The notes under the pieces: model-generated | What the model saw: the letters and a program-made list of their open reading frames with translations, nothing else | Database searches by the model: none | What the model was told of the DNA's origin: nothing | Assembly (NCBI GenBank): GCA_033220425.1 | Contig: CM065652.1 | Location: 2,604,001 to 2,668,000, forward strand | DNA length: 64,000 nucleotides | Direction of reading: 5' to 3' | Origin: Lepraria neglecta | Taxonomy: Eukaryota > Ascomycota > Lecanoromycetes > Lecanorales > Stereocaulaceae | Translations under genes and position numbers: made by a program | Shown: positions 42,938 to 54,141 of the stretch, piece after piece | Numbering within the stretch: position 1 is the stretch's first letter | Layout of the letters: each line of letters opens with the position of its first letter

Positions 42938-45900
42938 GATGGCCGTAAGTGGTGCAGAGTAATGCTTATAACGATGAGTGGGCTCTTCAATAGCCCAGTA
43001 TGGGGTGAAAAAGGTGATGTATCAATCAACGGCCTCCAAGTGCCCAAAATTCCCCGATGATAAGATCAGCATGCATTATCGAAGGACACAGACGACGATG
43101 ATATAGATTCGGAGAATTGTTTAGAGGTTCGTGGGTAAGGAAAAGGCATGCGCTTTGGGCATGCCAATGGACGGCCAGTGTTGGGCCCTTCAGCCGTGAT
43201 CCTGCTATTATAGTATATCGGCCATGCAATTGTTGTTATACTTTACCCCAAGTTCCCCGGACGGGCACCAGACGGGGCGGCTAGAAAAGACAAATTGATT
43301 AACAACAGAGATCGAAGAAGAAAGGGCGATGTCTGCTGTGCTTCAAAAATTATAGCATCGACCTTTTTCAAATGACATTTGCTGGCAACTTTGTTCGTAT
43401 AGAACTGAAGATCGATTCGGAAGTTCAAGAACCAACGAAGCTGAATTGGTTGAGAAAGTATCGTGGTTACAAAGTGATATGATTGTTAACTTTAAGGTGA
43501 AAGCCCAAAGATAAAGTTCAGCATCCGAAATGGTCTGAAATTGCTCGGGCGAGTATGCCATGTGGCAAAAACAAGTCCTGGATCGATCATTCTAAGATTA
43601 TTGAGGCTCTGAGACAAAGCTAGCGATTGCCGACCAAATTCCCCGCAAATTGCTGCAAGGCGTGCGCACGGTTCGCGGTTCGTCCCATCGGTGTCGCAGC
43701 CGTGGCTTGAAGCAAGCCAGGGTTGTATGGGAATCCGGGGAGTTAGGGTGAGTAGGGGAAAAGGTTTGCCGGTGCTGGGCTTGGTCAGGTACGATTCTAT
43801 AGCTTAATCGGTGGGCATTTCGGGTGCTTCCGCTGATGGTGCGTAGCGATTGAACGCTGTGACATTTTCGGACCTGTAAAAATATATCCTTGCAACCAAT
43901 TGCTCCTCCGATACTACGGTTAGTATGGTTAGCTCAGGAGACTCAATTTCGCCTCTCGGCTCGTTGTGTGTTTGTGTCTCTGGCATGGCTTTCCCACTTG
44001 ACTGCCAGCGGTGATGGTCGTGCGGCTAGGAATCGCTGAATAGGATCACCAGGTCTCGGAAATAAACCGAGGAATACCATGGTCAATCAGGCCATCCCAG
44101 TCAGGGTTAAAGAGCAAGACAAGGCTTCTTTCACTCAGCTTTGTAACAAACAATTACGTAAACCATTACGTATTGTCTTCCCTAGGCAATTTGGAATGGT
44201 ATGAGCTGAGAGCCTGGAGGCGAAACTTGGTAGTCCGTTCGCCTTTTTGTTTTCACTCGGGTCAGATTAGATCCATTGCCTTATCAAAGGTCCCACAATC
44301 TCTTATAGCACGTTTAGATTTTATTCTTTTCGACTTAAAGATGGGTTGTTGCCTTCCGCACGGACCAAGGCGAACACAACCTCTTCTCTTGCTCATACAA
44401 TGTATAACGCAGCACATTTGCAGAACCTCAAGTATCAGAACACCCTTAATGGCGCTGTGAGAAACGCCGCCTGGCTTTGTAGATGCTAACCTTCATTTAT
44501 AATATGGGGAGATACATTAATAGGCGCAACCTGCCTCAAGGTCTTTCGAAAATTAGCATTTGTCATAGGTCTCCTGGGCATTTGGGTTTGTTTCTAATGA
44601 AAAACTCCGGCCCTTGACAACCACAACCAAATTTATTCCAGGGTCTTGCGGGAATCTAGCGTCGATGAAATCTGGTCCAGGACGTGCGGCTTGGGCGATC
44701 CCGCTGCCGAGAAAGCATGAATCTGTACTACCTACGTGTCTCAACGTAATACAATGGCGGCTGACCTTGGCAGACTTGGAAGCAGGACTTCTTCGTAGCT
44801 CCCAAGGGCCTTTGCGACCTCCGGCTAAGGTCAAGGGATCTCAAGGATGAGGTCAGCCCGAACTCTCAGACCCTTTACGCTGCATACATACAAGTCACGT
44901 TGAGAGCTGTTTGGACAATACTGGTGTGGTGACCAGCAAGTATCCTTGGCCCCTTCTTATTACCACAACCGTAGGGCCACAGATCAACGCAGTAGCTATA
45001 TCTCGATTCTTAGAAATGATAATCAATTTTAATCAATGCATCTAACACACTATGATGTCTCATGGCGCTTGGCTAATTTGATGACAGCTTTTCAGGTCCC
45101 TGGAGCAGATTCCCTTCAGAGCATATTTTGATTGCCCAAGTTGGCAACACTACCCTTACACCCTCGACACGTCTATGATGGACAAAGAGTACAAATAGGA
45201 AGCACCGCTTTCCACTACAATCGAATGTCAGGGAAGATAGAATCCATGACCTCCGGCCAGGTTCCACCGCTTCAACATCATCCTCTCAAGCACACACGAA
45301 ACGCTCCTTATTCGCATTGGCGTCAAGCTTACTCCGAATCAAAGTTCTTGCACTGCTCTTTTTGGAACTCGGCGATGAAGAATGATTGAAAAGCACTACG
45401 TTCGCTCTCGTTGAAGATTCGGAAGATCAGAAATGGGATTGAGAGTTGCTCGTGAGACAGCTGGCTCATGCTGATGTCTTTGCTCATCGCTCTTACGATA
45501 AGCAACAGTCGTTGGGTTTCAAAATTGAAGAAGGCCCCGACGGTTGCTAGACGAAATGTGCGTCGGTAATATGGTGAAACCAAGTATTGATGATACAGAC
45601 GAAAGAAGTACTGATGAGCTGATGCGTTGGTATATGCTTTCTCCTGTATTAAGTTGACACCGAGACTACATATCAAATAGCTAAGACGAGCTTGGGCTGA
45701 TAGCTGTCTCTGGAGGGATCATTTAGTGGTTATTTCAACTTCGCCAATCGAGGAAACACCGCTAACATCAATCTTCGATACACTTGATAGCACAATGCCG
45801 GCCCCAGCTACAGCCTTATGGTCAGCATTCCATATCTTGTTATGATTTAGTGAGAGAATACCAGCTCCTTCCTCACACCCTATTGCAGGCTTCACGCCCC

Positions 45901-46519
45901 TTGTCTTATTTGAAGTCCAGAATGCCGGTTCCTCACCTTGCTACGTCACCACTGTCCCAGCTGCCTCGACATATAGAGGAATGAGAAGTTGGGATCTGAA
46001 CATCTTGAACTCACAGAGCGTATATGCATTTGGTTCCAGAGAATCAGACTTTTGGTATCTTCGCAGTCAACATTTTTCCATCATTGGGAGCATCACTATG
46101 ATTGAGGTGCAGCAGCTTCCATGACAGACGATTTAAAATTTTTATTCTCGTGTCTACATCCCTGCAGCTGAAAAGCCGCCCCATATTCGCCAAGAATTAA
46201 AGATACTAAATGCAACGCCTCAACCGTTGGATCCGCTTGTTTACTTGGCAGGGTGTGATCTGTATTTGCCCCTCTTTCAGGCAAACATCGACAGCTGTCT
46301 CATTCCCTGTCATCTCACTGCCTCCAACTTTGTCCAGAGGCTGGCGAACATTGCCTACCCCCGCCGCAACTCCTAATCCAAAGTTCATTTGTCCACCAAC
46401 GTCCACGACATCTCCCCTCGCGGCCATCCACCTTAACCGCCAGCAAAACTGTACCACTCCCCACGCAAAATACCAGACTCATGCCTCTCCACCTACGCAA
46501 AATACAAACGCAAAGTACG
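42938..46519. other. 3.6 kb gene-poor region
   Basis: No supported gene. Minus-strand open frames at 43804-43986 and 45329-45676 (115 residues, with QYFFRLYHQYLVSPYYRR) and a plus-strand frame at 46210-46602 have no recognisable domain. The 115-residue frame is the best candidate for an unknown small gene. Confidence 0.4.
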
Positions 46520-46798
46520 ATGCCCCTCTTCCAGCCTATCTTTGTGACCGCGCGCTCCCTAGGCCGCATGGTCGGCATCAACATCTCCAACGGACCCGGT
46601 AATCGCAATTGCACGAATACCACAGGGAAATGCAATCGCGACTGCACAAATTGCACGAACTGCTTCGATCGCCGCGGTTGTACCAGTTGTACCAACTGCG
46701 CGGGCTGTAGGAACTGTGTTGATTGCGTAGATTGTACTGATTGTCGTGATTGTCAGGGACAGAAGGATGCTAGAGGGTCAAAGAATGCATCGGCTTGA
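46520..46798 (+). CDS. Small protein with a C-x-x cysteine ladder
   Basis: Open frame of 92 residues from ATG 46520; an upstream in-frame ATG at 46481 would add 13 residues. The N-terminus (MPLFQPIFVTARSLGRMVGI) is followed by NISNGPGNRNC, then 14 cysteines. Nine of these (residues 54, 57, 60, 63, 66, 69, 72, 75 and 78) recur at exactly every third position, mostly as C-T-N, C-V-D, C-T-D or C-R-D. The tail is short and basic. There is no signal peptide, so the cysteines would face the cytosol, where a metal-binding or thiol-rich role is conceivable. The 9-base DNA periodicity suggests growth by slippage of a codon triplet. I recall broadly similar unnamed fungal proteins but know no function. 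No introns are needed. Confidence 0.65.
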   Translation: MPLFQPIFVTARSLGRMVGINISNGPGNRNCTNTTGKCNRDCTNCTNCFDRRGCTSCTNCAGCRNCVDCVDCTDCRDCQGQKDARGSKNASA

Positions 46799-47842
46799 GG
46801 AGGGGTTGGAGGGAGCTTCGGGTTACCTGGAATGTGTGTTGTTGGTGAGGACCTTGAAGATTCAACGCTGAAAACCTGATCATTATCTCCATCTCTTAGG
46901 TCAGAGAGCCAAAAGCATGGACTGTTCGCGGATTTCTGAGTCTTTTATATGTTTCGAGCAAGCTACGACCCGTTTCTTCTCGCCTTATCAATCTGTATCC
47001 TGGCTGATGGAAAGTGGGAGCGATGCTCGTCCCACCTACAGATGTTATTTCTCGTTTCCCAAACACTTCGCGGTGTAAGACTTCCAGCTACAACAATAGC
47101 AGCGTGGCATCTGTAGGCTCAAATGCCAATGATGATATTGAACATGCAGCCAACACAAGAGTACTTGAGCTTGCCTTTTTTGCCAAGCTTTTTCTTGCCC
47201 CCGAAGTGGCCAATATTACACGGGAGGCGGATGAAACAACGATCTACACAGCCGAGATGAGGCCAATTCCCTTTCCACCATAGGACTATATGAAACGGTG
47301 CCGTTGGCCATGTTTCGGCCTCAGCTTGTTCGCCAGAGGCGGACTGACGATTGGTCTGTGCTACCTGCGTAACTCGACATTTGTTCTCTTCATCCTGCCA
47401 ATTGGAAAAGTGAACATCTTTGTATTAAGGGTTTGTGAACAGGCGTGGTTGTAATGAATGACCTTGATCCAATTTGATGTTCCATAATAAATGATCAGGC
47501 GAGTGAGGTTTAAGGCAAATGGCCACAAGTTCAACCGGAAGTATCGAATACGATACCCAAACAATGGCAAAGTATTGAGGTGACGAGCTAAAATTGATCT
47601 TGTGACACGTTTTCCTATTCATAGATGCCGTAGTCCCATCCAGGAAGACAGCGGCCTCTTCACTCTTCGCAACTGAAATATCATCATGACGACGTCGTAG
47701 TATTTATTGTAAATAGCACATGTTGTGACTTCCCCAGCCTGTGTTTTCAACACTTCTCCTCTTCCAACACTTCTTCTCTTCCCATAGTATTTCTCTTCTA
47801 TACAGTACCACTTGTCTTGGAGCCTTGGACTGGTCTCCCATC
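46799..47842. other. Intergenic upstream of the GH76 gene
   Basis: Short frames only. A small open frame at 47014-47283 has no known domain. The GH76 promoter lies at the right end. Confidence 0.45.
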
Positions 47843-49030
47843 ATGAATAACATCGTCAACATACTGCTGCTGGTCAGCTGTGCATACATCGCAACTGCGG
47901 CCACCGATGCTCGCTCTCCCACATCTCTCCCGTCCTCACGATCATCGTCCGCCTCGCAAGCCACAAACCTACAAGCATCAAGCCCTTTGAAATCGCGTTC
48001 CACCAGCACCACTAACGCAGAATACCTGTCGTACGCCCAGACTGCTTTTGAGGTTTTACAGAACACGTGGTACAACCAGAGTACTGGTCTATGGGACAAC
48101 CAATGGTGGAACAGCGCCAACGCGCTGACAACACTTGTCGAACTCAGCGGCTTGGACCCGTCAATCGACAGTACCGCACAGGTGGTGTATAGCAATATGT
48201 ACGCTCAGGCCGCGATCTGGAACCTGCACAACTTCGGCGGAGTCGACAGCTTCATCAACTCGTACTACGACGACGAAGGGTGGTGGGCACTGGCCTGGAT
48301 CAAGGTGTACGACCAAACTCAGAATCAAATATATCTTCAGGCCGCCATTGATATCTTCGATGACATGACCACCGGCTGGGGTGCCCACATTTGTGGCGGA
48401 CTGTTATGGGAGAAAGGGAACAAGAATAATAGCGTTATTTCCGACGAGCTTTTTCTCAGTGTGGCCGCTCACCTCGCCAATCGACTCGAGGGTACCGACA
48501 AGCAGGCAGGGCTCAAATGGGCATTGATGGAATGGGACTGGTTTTCGCAGAGTGGACTCATCAACCCGGATTACCTCGTCATGGACAGCCTCAATTACAA
48601 TTACAGCTGCGAGCCTACTACCCTTCCGTTGACATACAACCAAGGCGTCACCTTGGGCTCGCTAGCCGCCCTCAATGAAGCAGCACCAAACAATGTTTAT
48701 CTTACCATAGCGAAGGCAATCGCTAATGCAACGATCAACACCCTTGTGGACTCGAACGGCATTTTGAAGGAATTCTGTTGCGACAAGGATTTAGACTGGG
48801 TGCAGTTCAAGGGCATCTTCATGCGGAACCTTCTGTGTTTGCAGTATGCGTCTCCGGAAAATGCGTTTCAGGCTTTCATTGAAAAGAATACGGACTCTAT
48901 ATGGCGGAATGCTCAGAATGGGAATAACGAGACTGGGAGCGCTTGGCACGTACCATTCAATACGGCCAGTGTTCAGGCGCAAAGTTCGGCTCTCGATTGT
49001 TTGGTGGCTGCAGTGGCTGTGTCAATGTGA
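47843..49030 (+). CDS. Secreted GH76 alpha-1,6-mannanase (mannan endo-1,6-alpha-mannosidase)
   Basis: Single-exon gene of 395 residues from ATG 47843, chosen because it begins a signal peptide (MNNIVNILLLVSCAYIATA). The longer in-frame start at 47741 would bury the signal. A Ser/Thr-rich linker (about residues 25-56) leads to the (alpha/alpha)6 barrel of glycoside hydrolase family 76. The catalytic Asp pair lies in YYDDEGWWALAW (residues 141-152; D143 and D144). Other conserved stretches are LWDNQWWNSANAL, CGGLLWEKGNKN, NYSCEPTTLPLTYNQGVTLG and QFKGIFMRNL. GH76 enzymes cut alpha-1,6-mannan backbones. Fungal versions act in cell-wall glycoprotein cross-linking (Dcw1/Dfg5 type, normally GPI-anchored) or in mannan digestion. 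No GPI signal is obvious at this C-terminus (CLVAAVAVSM), so secretion as a free enzyme is more likely. Confidence 0.95.
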   Translation: MNNIVNILLLVSCAYIATAATDARSPTSLPSSRSSSASQATNLQASSPLKSRSTSTTNAEYLSYAQTAFEVLQNTWYNQSTGLWDNQWWNSANALTTLVELSGLDPSIDSTAQVVYSNMYAQAAIWNLHNFGGVDSFINSYYDDEGWWALAWIKVYDQTQNQIYLQAAIDIFDDMTTGWGAHICGGLLWEKGNKNNSVISDELFLSVAAHLANRLEGTDKQAGLKWALMEWDWFSQSGLINPDYLVMDSLNYNYSCEPTTLPLTYNQGVTLGSLAALNEAAPNNVYLTIAKAIANATINTLVDSNGILKEFCCDKDLDWVQFKGIFMRNLLCLQYASPENAFQAFIEKNTDSIWRNAQNGNNETGSAWHVPFNTASVQAQSSALDCLVAAVAVSM

Positions 49031-49569
49031 TCAGGACAGGGGCTGAACAGGGGTGTACCATGCACTATAGCATGCGTTTGGTATGGAACTGCCATTGTAA
49101 ATTCAACACCAACTAGCCTTAGATTTGCTACTTTGCCAGTTCCAAAGCTCATGACATCAGCTGAACTCCAAGCTCGGCTCAGCTTTCAACACTGGTGTCG
49201 AAACCCTTCTGTCGCCTCTCAGGTTTTGACCTCCGAGTATCAGCGAGTTCCCGCGTGACCGTCATCAAAGCCTGAATACTCTGACATCACCATTACTGCG
49301 CTTCTCCCCCGGGAAGGGTGGTGGCCGCACCATACGCCTCGACCTCGAATTTCACCATATTCTCAGCCTAAATATCCCCGCAAACGCCACAGGGGTACTC
49401 TTTCTTTGGAGGCTTTGCCTTCTATACCGGGGCAAAGTATGTCGTATTCCTACTATGGAATATTCTGTTGGAAGACATGAGATCGCGCCTCTTAGACAGT
49501 CTTCTCCCGATTGCTAAAATCACACAACCACTCTGTAATGCTGAGCATCTTCTCCACGGTTACAGCCAC
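49031..49569. other. Intergenic between convergent GH76 gene and NRPS relic
   Basis: No feature recognised. Confidence 0.5.
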
Positions 49570-50991
49570 TTACTTCCTTGAGAACTTCACGGGATTATAC
49601 CATATCCTGACTCTCAAGTTTTTTGGATCATTGAGACCACACTCCCAAACGAAGATATCCGCAGGCTTATCCACCTTGTACTCAACATCCAACAACAACC
49701 TAAGAGGGGAGTTCGCCGGAGCATTTGGTTGAGGCGCACTGTTATCCTGCTGCCACTGGAAAAATTCACGATGTGCTTACAGCCTCAAAAATCGATCTCT
49801 GAGACTTAAACTCTTGGGGAAATTCTGTGGCAAGTGCTGGTACTTAATGAGCTCGCGCTGCTGCAACCCTAGAAGACGGAGCTTCTGCCCCGCTTTTATC
49901 TCCCTGTCGACTCTCACCGCATCCACTGTGGTTGAAAGCGTCGGTCCTGCAATGGCCCATGGTTCTGGGAGGAGGCGTGCCAGAGGCTCGTCGATGAATG
50001 GCCACTCTCTCCCAGCTAGATGGTTGAATCAAATTGCGTGGCTGCGGCCAGTCATATGAGTGTTGAATATGGCAATTGCGGCTTTGGCAATGAGGGCAGC
50101 ACGGACGCCGAATTTGCTGCGAAGGCTTGGGAGGCTGGGTAGATGTCTGGTATGGAGATATTGAGCGCTGTAATATCCATCTCCTTCTACTGGTTCTTGT
50201 TTGGTTGCTTCTTGGTGAAGACTTGCTTGTATGAGGAGGCTAGAAGAGCATGCAGCATCACCGCACAAATTCCGAGTCGTGTTTTGCCGAATGCCGAGGG
50301 AAGAACTTTCGTCCTTGCTTGGCTTCAGGCTGACTTGGGCGTTCTGGAGGCCCTTCTTCATATTCCCTAGCATTGGCCCATTCTTTCCAATCTTTACAGT
50401 GATGTCTTTTCTGTTGCCTAAAGGTGGTCACAATGCGCCAGACGATGCACCGATCCCACGCAAGCGCTTTGAGTGAAAATCCACAACTCTCTGAGAAGGC
50501 GGCGACTCCTTGTATTGAGAGTAGGCATTCGCAAATGACTTGAAGGAGACCTTTGGTGATACATTGCCGCCTTGGATCAAAGGTGCTACGTCTTTGCTCC
50601 AGGCGATGAAATAGACGCCGTCGAAAACTGTGTGATTCACCAACACAGCAAAGCTCATAGTGTTCGTTTCCGCTACTTTGGCAATGACGATCCGGAGAAG
50701 GAGGCCTCGCGGTAGCTCACATACCCTAGCATCGCTGATGCTTTGGCGTTGATAAACCACAATGAGGTCTGAGTCAGGCATGTGAGACAGAGACCTCGGG
50801 CGAGCTCGAACGTGCGCTATAGCATTTACAACATCGAATAGTCTGTTGACCCCGTGAATTATATCCAAATTTGCCCATATGCGTGTCGTAGTTAGCTGTT
50901 TATGCTCCGAGTATGTCCGATGAGAGAGGTCTGGAAAATCGTTACCGTTCGGGGGGAGTCGGATGTTCCTAATTCGGGCATGCAGGAACAT
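49570..50991 (-). pseudogene. Nonribosomal peptide synthetase condensation domain, isolated relic
   Basis: The first open block (50428-50991) contains the core of a fungal NRPS condensation domain: a VNHTVFDG motif near 50620-50637 at the position of HHxxxDG, then FKSFANAYSQYKESPP and DFHSKRLRGIGA. The next block (50029-50373) reads MLGNMKKGLQNAQVSLKPSK, then RAALIAKAAIAIFNTHMTGR. After a TGA it continues in frame with FNHLAGREWPFIDEPLARLL, EPWAIAGPTLSTTVDAVRVD and QQRELIKYQHLPQNFP. After another stop and a frame change it ends LRLLLDVEYKVDKPADIFVW, ECGLNDPKNLRVRIWYNPVK and FSRK, stop 49570. Adenylation and carrier domains are not recognisable upstream, although a minus-strand frame at 51048-51293 may belong to the same dead gene. 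A working domain would join amino acids in a megasynthase; this one cannot. Confidence 0.78.
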
Positions 50992-51311
50992 TTCGGATGG
51001 TGGTATTCGATTCTAAAGATGGACTGCAGAGCATGTTATTTCGTAGTTTATATTCTAGCTTTGGGGATGCGAATATTTCTCTCCAAGGAAGAGCAGCCCA
51101 TGACTGCAACTTCGTAGCCCACCTTTAATGCGAAAACGCGGTTTGCGATCTTGTTCGATGATTCCCATGTGTGGGTTCTATAAACCTTGGAAGTCAGTAC
51201 AAAGCCTATCTGGCTTTTCGAGAAGCCGCCAATTCCATTCGAGTGATCATACATTTGAATGACTTCTAGTCGGTCCCCGATAGTTTTTTCCACAGGAAAG
51301 GTTGGCAGTGA
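50992..51311. other. Spacer between NRPS and UstYa relics, with one minus-strand frame
   Basis: A minus-strand frame at 51048-51293 (KTIGDRLEVIQMYDHSNGIG and YRTHTWESSNKIANRVFALK) might be more of the decayed NRPS, but I cannot assign it. Confidence 0.25.
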
Positions 51312-51936
51312 TGGGGATCAATATGCCATTGTGAAGGAGTGTTGAGCCTGATTGGTTTAGTCGGCTATGTTAGCATAGCGAATGAACGCCTCGGCTATCC
51401 GACTTCTCGCAACATCATGGACCCCGACGAATTCATCCTCACACCTCAGGTCTACCATGACCTACATTGCTTGGTGAGCCATCCCACTCAGAAAGCCTTT
51501 GTCCCTCACTCCTAAGCCGGTTTTACGTGCAGAAAATGGTCCGAGATTTGTTCTGGAAAGCTGTGACTCGCACACTGATCCTTGACGAAGACATGGAGAT
51601 ACTCACACCTCACTACGACTAGTACGTACTCAAGCTGCTCATTAGTACCTGAAGCCCTGAGATACCCAAGCTCACATATTATAGTTGTATTGACAATCTG
51701 CGCCAATCGCTGACTTGCTATGCCGATCTGTCGCGATGCAATGGCACTGGAACCATCGAAAGCAGTGCCATCAGCCGGATTGGGATGTACCACGACAGTG
51801 CCGTGATTGGGATGCTGTTCAAGGATGGGCTGGAGCAAGAAATACCACGGGCATGGTGCCAATCCACCGGCCGAACAAGACGGAGGTCGAACAAAGGTTG
51901 ATGCATTTGGAATTAGAGGGACTGCCGGTTCCTTGA
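51312..51936 (+). pseudogene. UstYa-like (DUF3328) protein, 5'-truncated and frameshifted
   Basis: Exons about 51312-51473, 51533-51621 and 51685-51936 carry the hallmarks of the UstYa/DUF3328 family: VYHDLHCLKMVRDLFWK (first HxxHC motif, across intron 1) and CIDNLRQSLTCYADLS. At the second HxxHC the sequence is HYD-Y-C: the second His has become Tyr, CAT to TAT across intron 2. After CYADLS a one-base shift leads to AMQWHWNHRKQCHQPDWDV, CRDWDAVQGWAGARNTTGMV and HRPNKTEVEQRL, ending at 51936. The N-terminus with the membrane segment is missing. Family members are oxidases or cyclases, often in mycotoxin and RiPP clusters. A lost motif residue, a frameshift and a missing start make this copy dead. 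Confidence 0.8.
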
Positions 51937-53100
51937 TAGTCCTTGTCTGGAGAGAGTAGATATTTGATTTTAAGGGCTGTATTCTATCAGTATGGTTGTG
52001 TGCAGCAATGTTGCTAGTGTTCTGTTGTCTCCATTTAGATATCAAGATAAGAACGACGTTTTCATTTCGTGCTAGTATGTGTAACGGCTCCCACGTTGGC
52101 CTACTTCACAATGGACCTCCCCGTATGTCCATTGCCGGCTCCCGCGACATAGTTTTGTTTTGGCAGCAACCATCCATCGAGGGAATCTTACGAGCGCAGC
52201 TTTTCTTCATCATTACCTGCCCATCCGTCAATTCACCACTTCTTAGAATTGCCCTTTAGCACGGATCCTACTCGTAGACAGTTTTCGTCCTTTCAACCCT
52301 ATTCCTGAGACCTGTCCTTCGGCTTAAGTTCTGCTCATAGACTAACGTTTGCTTACTATATCATATTCGTGGCACTTCCATACTGGTAGAGACTGTAGTT
52401 CGAAGTCTTGTGTTTCGGCTTGAAATTCTTCCAGCAGCAACGGTTGGTGTAACGAAATTCCCCACCGAGAGACCCACTTTGGATGACTCTGAGACCTTTC
52501 GCCAAGCTTACTATTTCTCGAAGACTATTCTGAGCTTTTCAAGCAGCGAGATAACTCCCGGGCGTTGGACTTGGAGGGAAGAGTGTGGCTTTGCAACGCG
52601 TAGATGCAATGGAAGCTGGGAATGCTGCTGAATCAGCAAATATCTTGGCGAATATCTGCTGCGGCTCAATCCACTCTCCTCAGCCCTCAACCTCGCTAGC
52701 CTCCAATGCCCTATTTGCTTCTATAGCTTTCAGCCGGTCATCTTCTGTGCCATCAGGCGTGTTGGATGTTCTCTTTGATAGGTCATATGATACAATCTGA
52801 TGCCGTTGCAAAGCGAATGTTTGACGACAGAGCTCTGCACCCGTTTTGTATCATGGATGGAGTATGTTCATATTAAGCGTTTGCCTTGCCGCTGAGCTTA
52901 CGTTTGCTTGTCTTTTGTATATGCGTGTCCTGGGGTTTCAAGCGCTTCCCATGCTTGTTGATGCGCATACGCGCTGCTGCGGCTCGAGACCTCTTCGGCC
53001 GAAAGTAGAGCCAGGCGACTCACTCATGTATAAAGCATCCATTGCGGTGCACCGCCATACTGGTAGATTTTGCAACTCGAGAATAATTCGACAACCGAAA
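51937..53100. other. Intergenic
   Basis: No credible gene between the UstYa relic and the secreted orphan. Upstream in-frame codons of the latter extend to 52846 but look non-coding. Confidence 0.45.
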
Positions 53101-53679
53101 ATGCAGTCCCACTCATTGATTTCGTTTCTTATCATCTCGTGTTCTTTCTATCCGGTCTCATTTACGGCCTCGGTACAAAGCGCATCTATCGGAACAATCA
53201 CAAACCATACCATATCCCAAGCGCTCAACCCTATTCCGTCAAATGGAAGCACGCTCACCGAAGAAGATGAATGGCCACTTAAGGATGGATACTGGCTGCA
53301 ACTGGACACAGCGAGGGATTTGCATCTGCCTGAGAAAAATATTATGGCCGTACTCCCACGGGCTGAGAAGACACTTGGCAAGAAACCACACAGCGGCAAG
53401 ATCACAGGAATAGCTGAGTTTGGGCCTGACGGAACGGACCCTTACAATGAAGCCGTCTTTGTCATCATGCCAGCCTTTGGAAATGAGCTTACATGGGGTG
53501 ACGCGGTCAATGTTGTCGTGGGCCTTATCGAGTGGTATGGGGCAAGACAGCTGTATGTCACCACTTATTTCTGGCTCAAAGATCAAGCCACTGGTCGCGG
53601 CGCGATAGGATATGGCGCTATGAAACGCAGATGGCAACCATTTCCTCCCGACTATAACGCGAATGTTTCAATATCATAG
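53101..53679 (+). CDS. Small secreted protein of unknown function
   Basis: 192 residues from ATG 53101, selected because it starts a clear signal peptide (MQSHSLISFLIISCSFYPVS); ATG 52846 is possible but adds an unlikely leader. The mature part has EDEWPLKDGYWLQLDTARDL, AEKTLGKKPHSGKITGIAEF and AVNVVVGLIEWYGARQLYVT. There are almost no cysteines after the signal and no known domain. A second frame immediately downstream (53663-53953, LYVDIGSGLLFTISKGRDST) overlaps its end and might be a fragment of a related gene. It could be an effector-type secreted protein, which is speculation based on size and signal only. Confidence 0.6.
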   Translation: MQSHSLISFLIISCSFYPVSFTASVQSASIGTITNHTISQALNPIPSNGSTLTEEDEWPLKDGYWLQLDTARDLHLPEKNIMAVLPRAEKTLGKKPHSGKITGIAEFGPDGTDPYNEAVFVIMPAFGNELTWGDAVNVVVGLIEWYGARQLYVTTYFWLKDQATGRGAIGYGAMKRRWQPFPPDYNANVSIS

Positions 53680-54141
53680 TAAAATGGAGTTGTATGTTGA
53701 CATAGGCTCCGGTCTCTTATTTACCATTTCCAAAGGCAGGGACTCAACCGTGTTGCTTGAAAGATTCAGCGGCAAAGATATGGCTGTTTGGGGTAAGAAG
53801 CTGTTGTTGATTGTGGGTCATTGGCTAGATACATCTAAGACTTGGAAGCAGTGCTGGGAAAGACATGTGTTGAGGGTTGAAAGCTTAGATTATTGCGATG
53901 AGGATTGGTTTTCTATCAAAGGGCGAGAGGCACCTGCTGTATACTCAAGTTAAGATTTAATCCGCGAGAACAATTGCAAGAAACTCTCATGGAATCAAAA
54001 TTGCACCGTCCCATTTTCATTCGATGCTTGCTTAGTACACTGAGAAGTAACATGAGATATTCGACATACGGTTAACTTCTATCAGCAGCTAGTTTGCTTT
54101 CTTTCAACAGCTATCACTTACCAAGTAACTAATGCTGTTCG
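53680..54141. other. Spacer with a 97-codon open frame
   Basis: A frame at 53663-53953 overlaps the end of the secreted orphan. No domain. Otherwise empty. Confidence 0.3.

Noticed and set aside
45329-45676. 115-codon minus-strand frame
   Set aside because: Acceptable length but no domain, signal or neighbour context; left as a possible unknown only.
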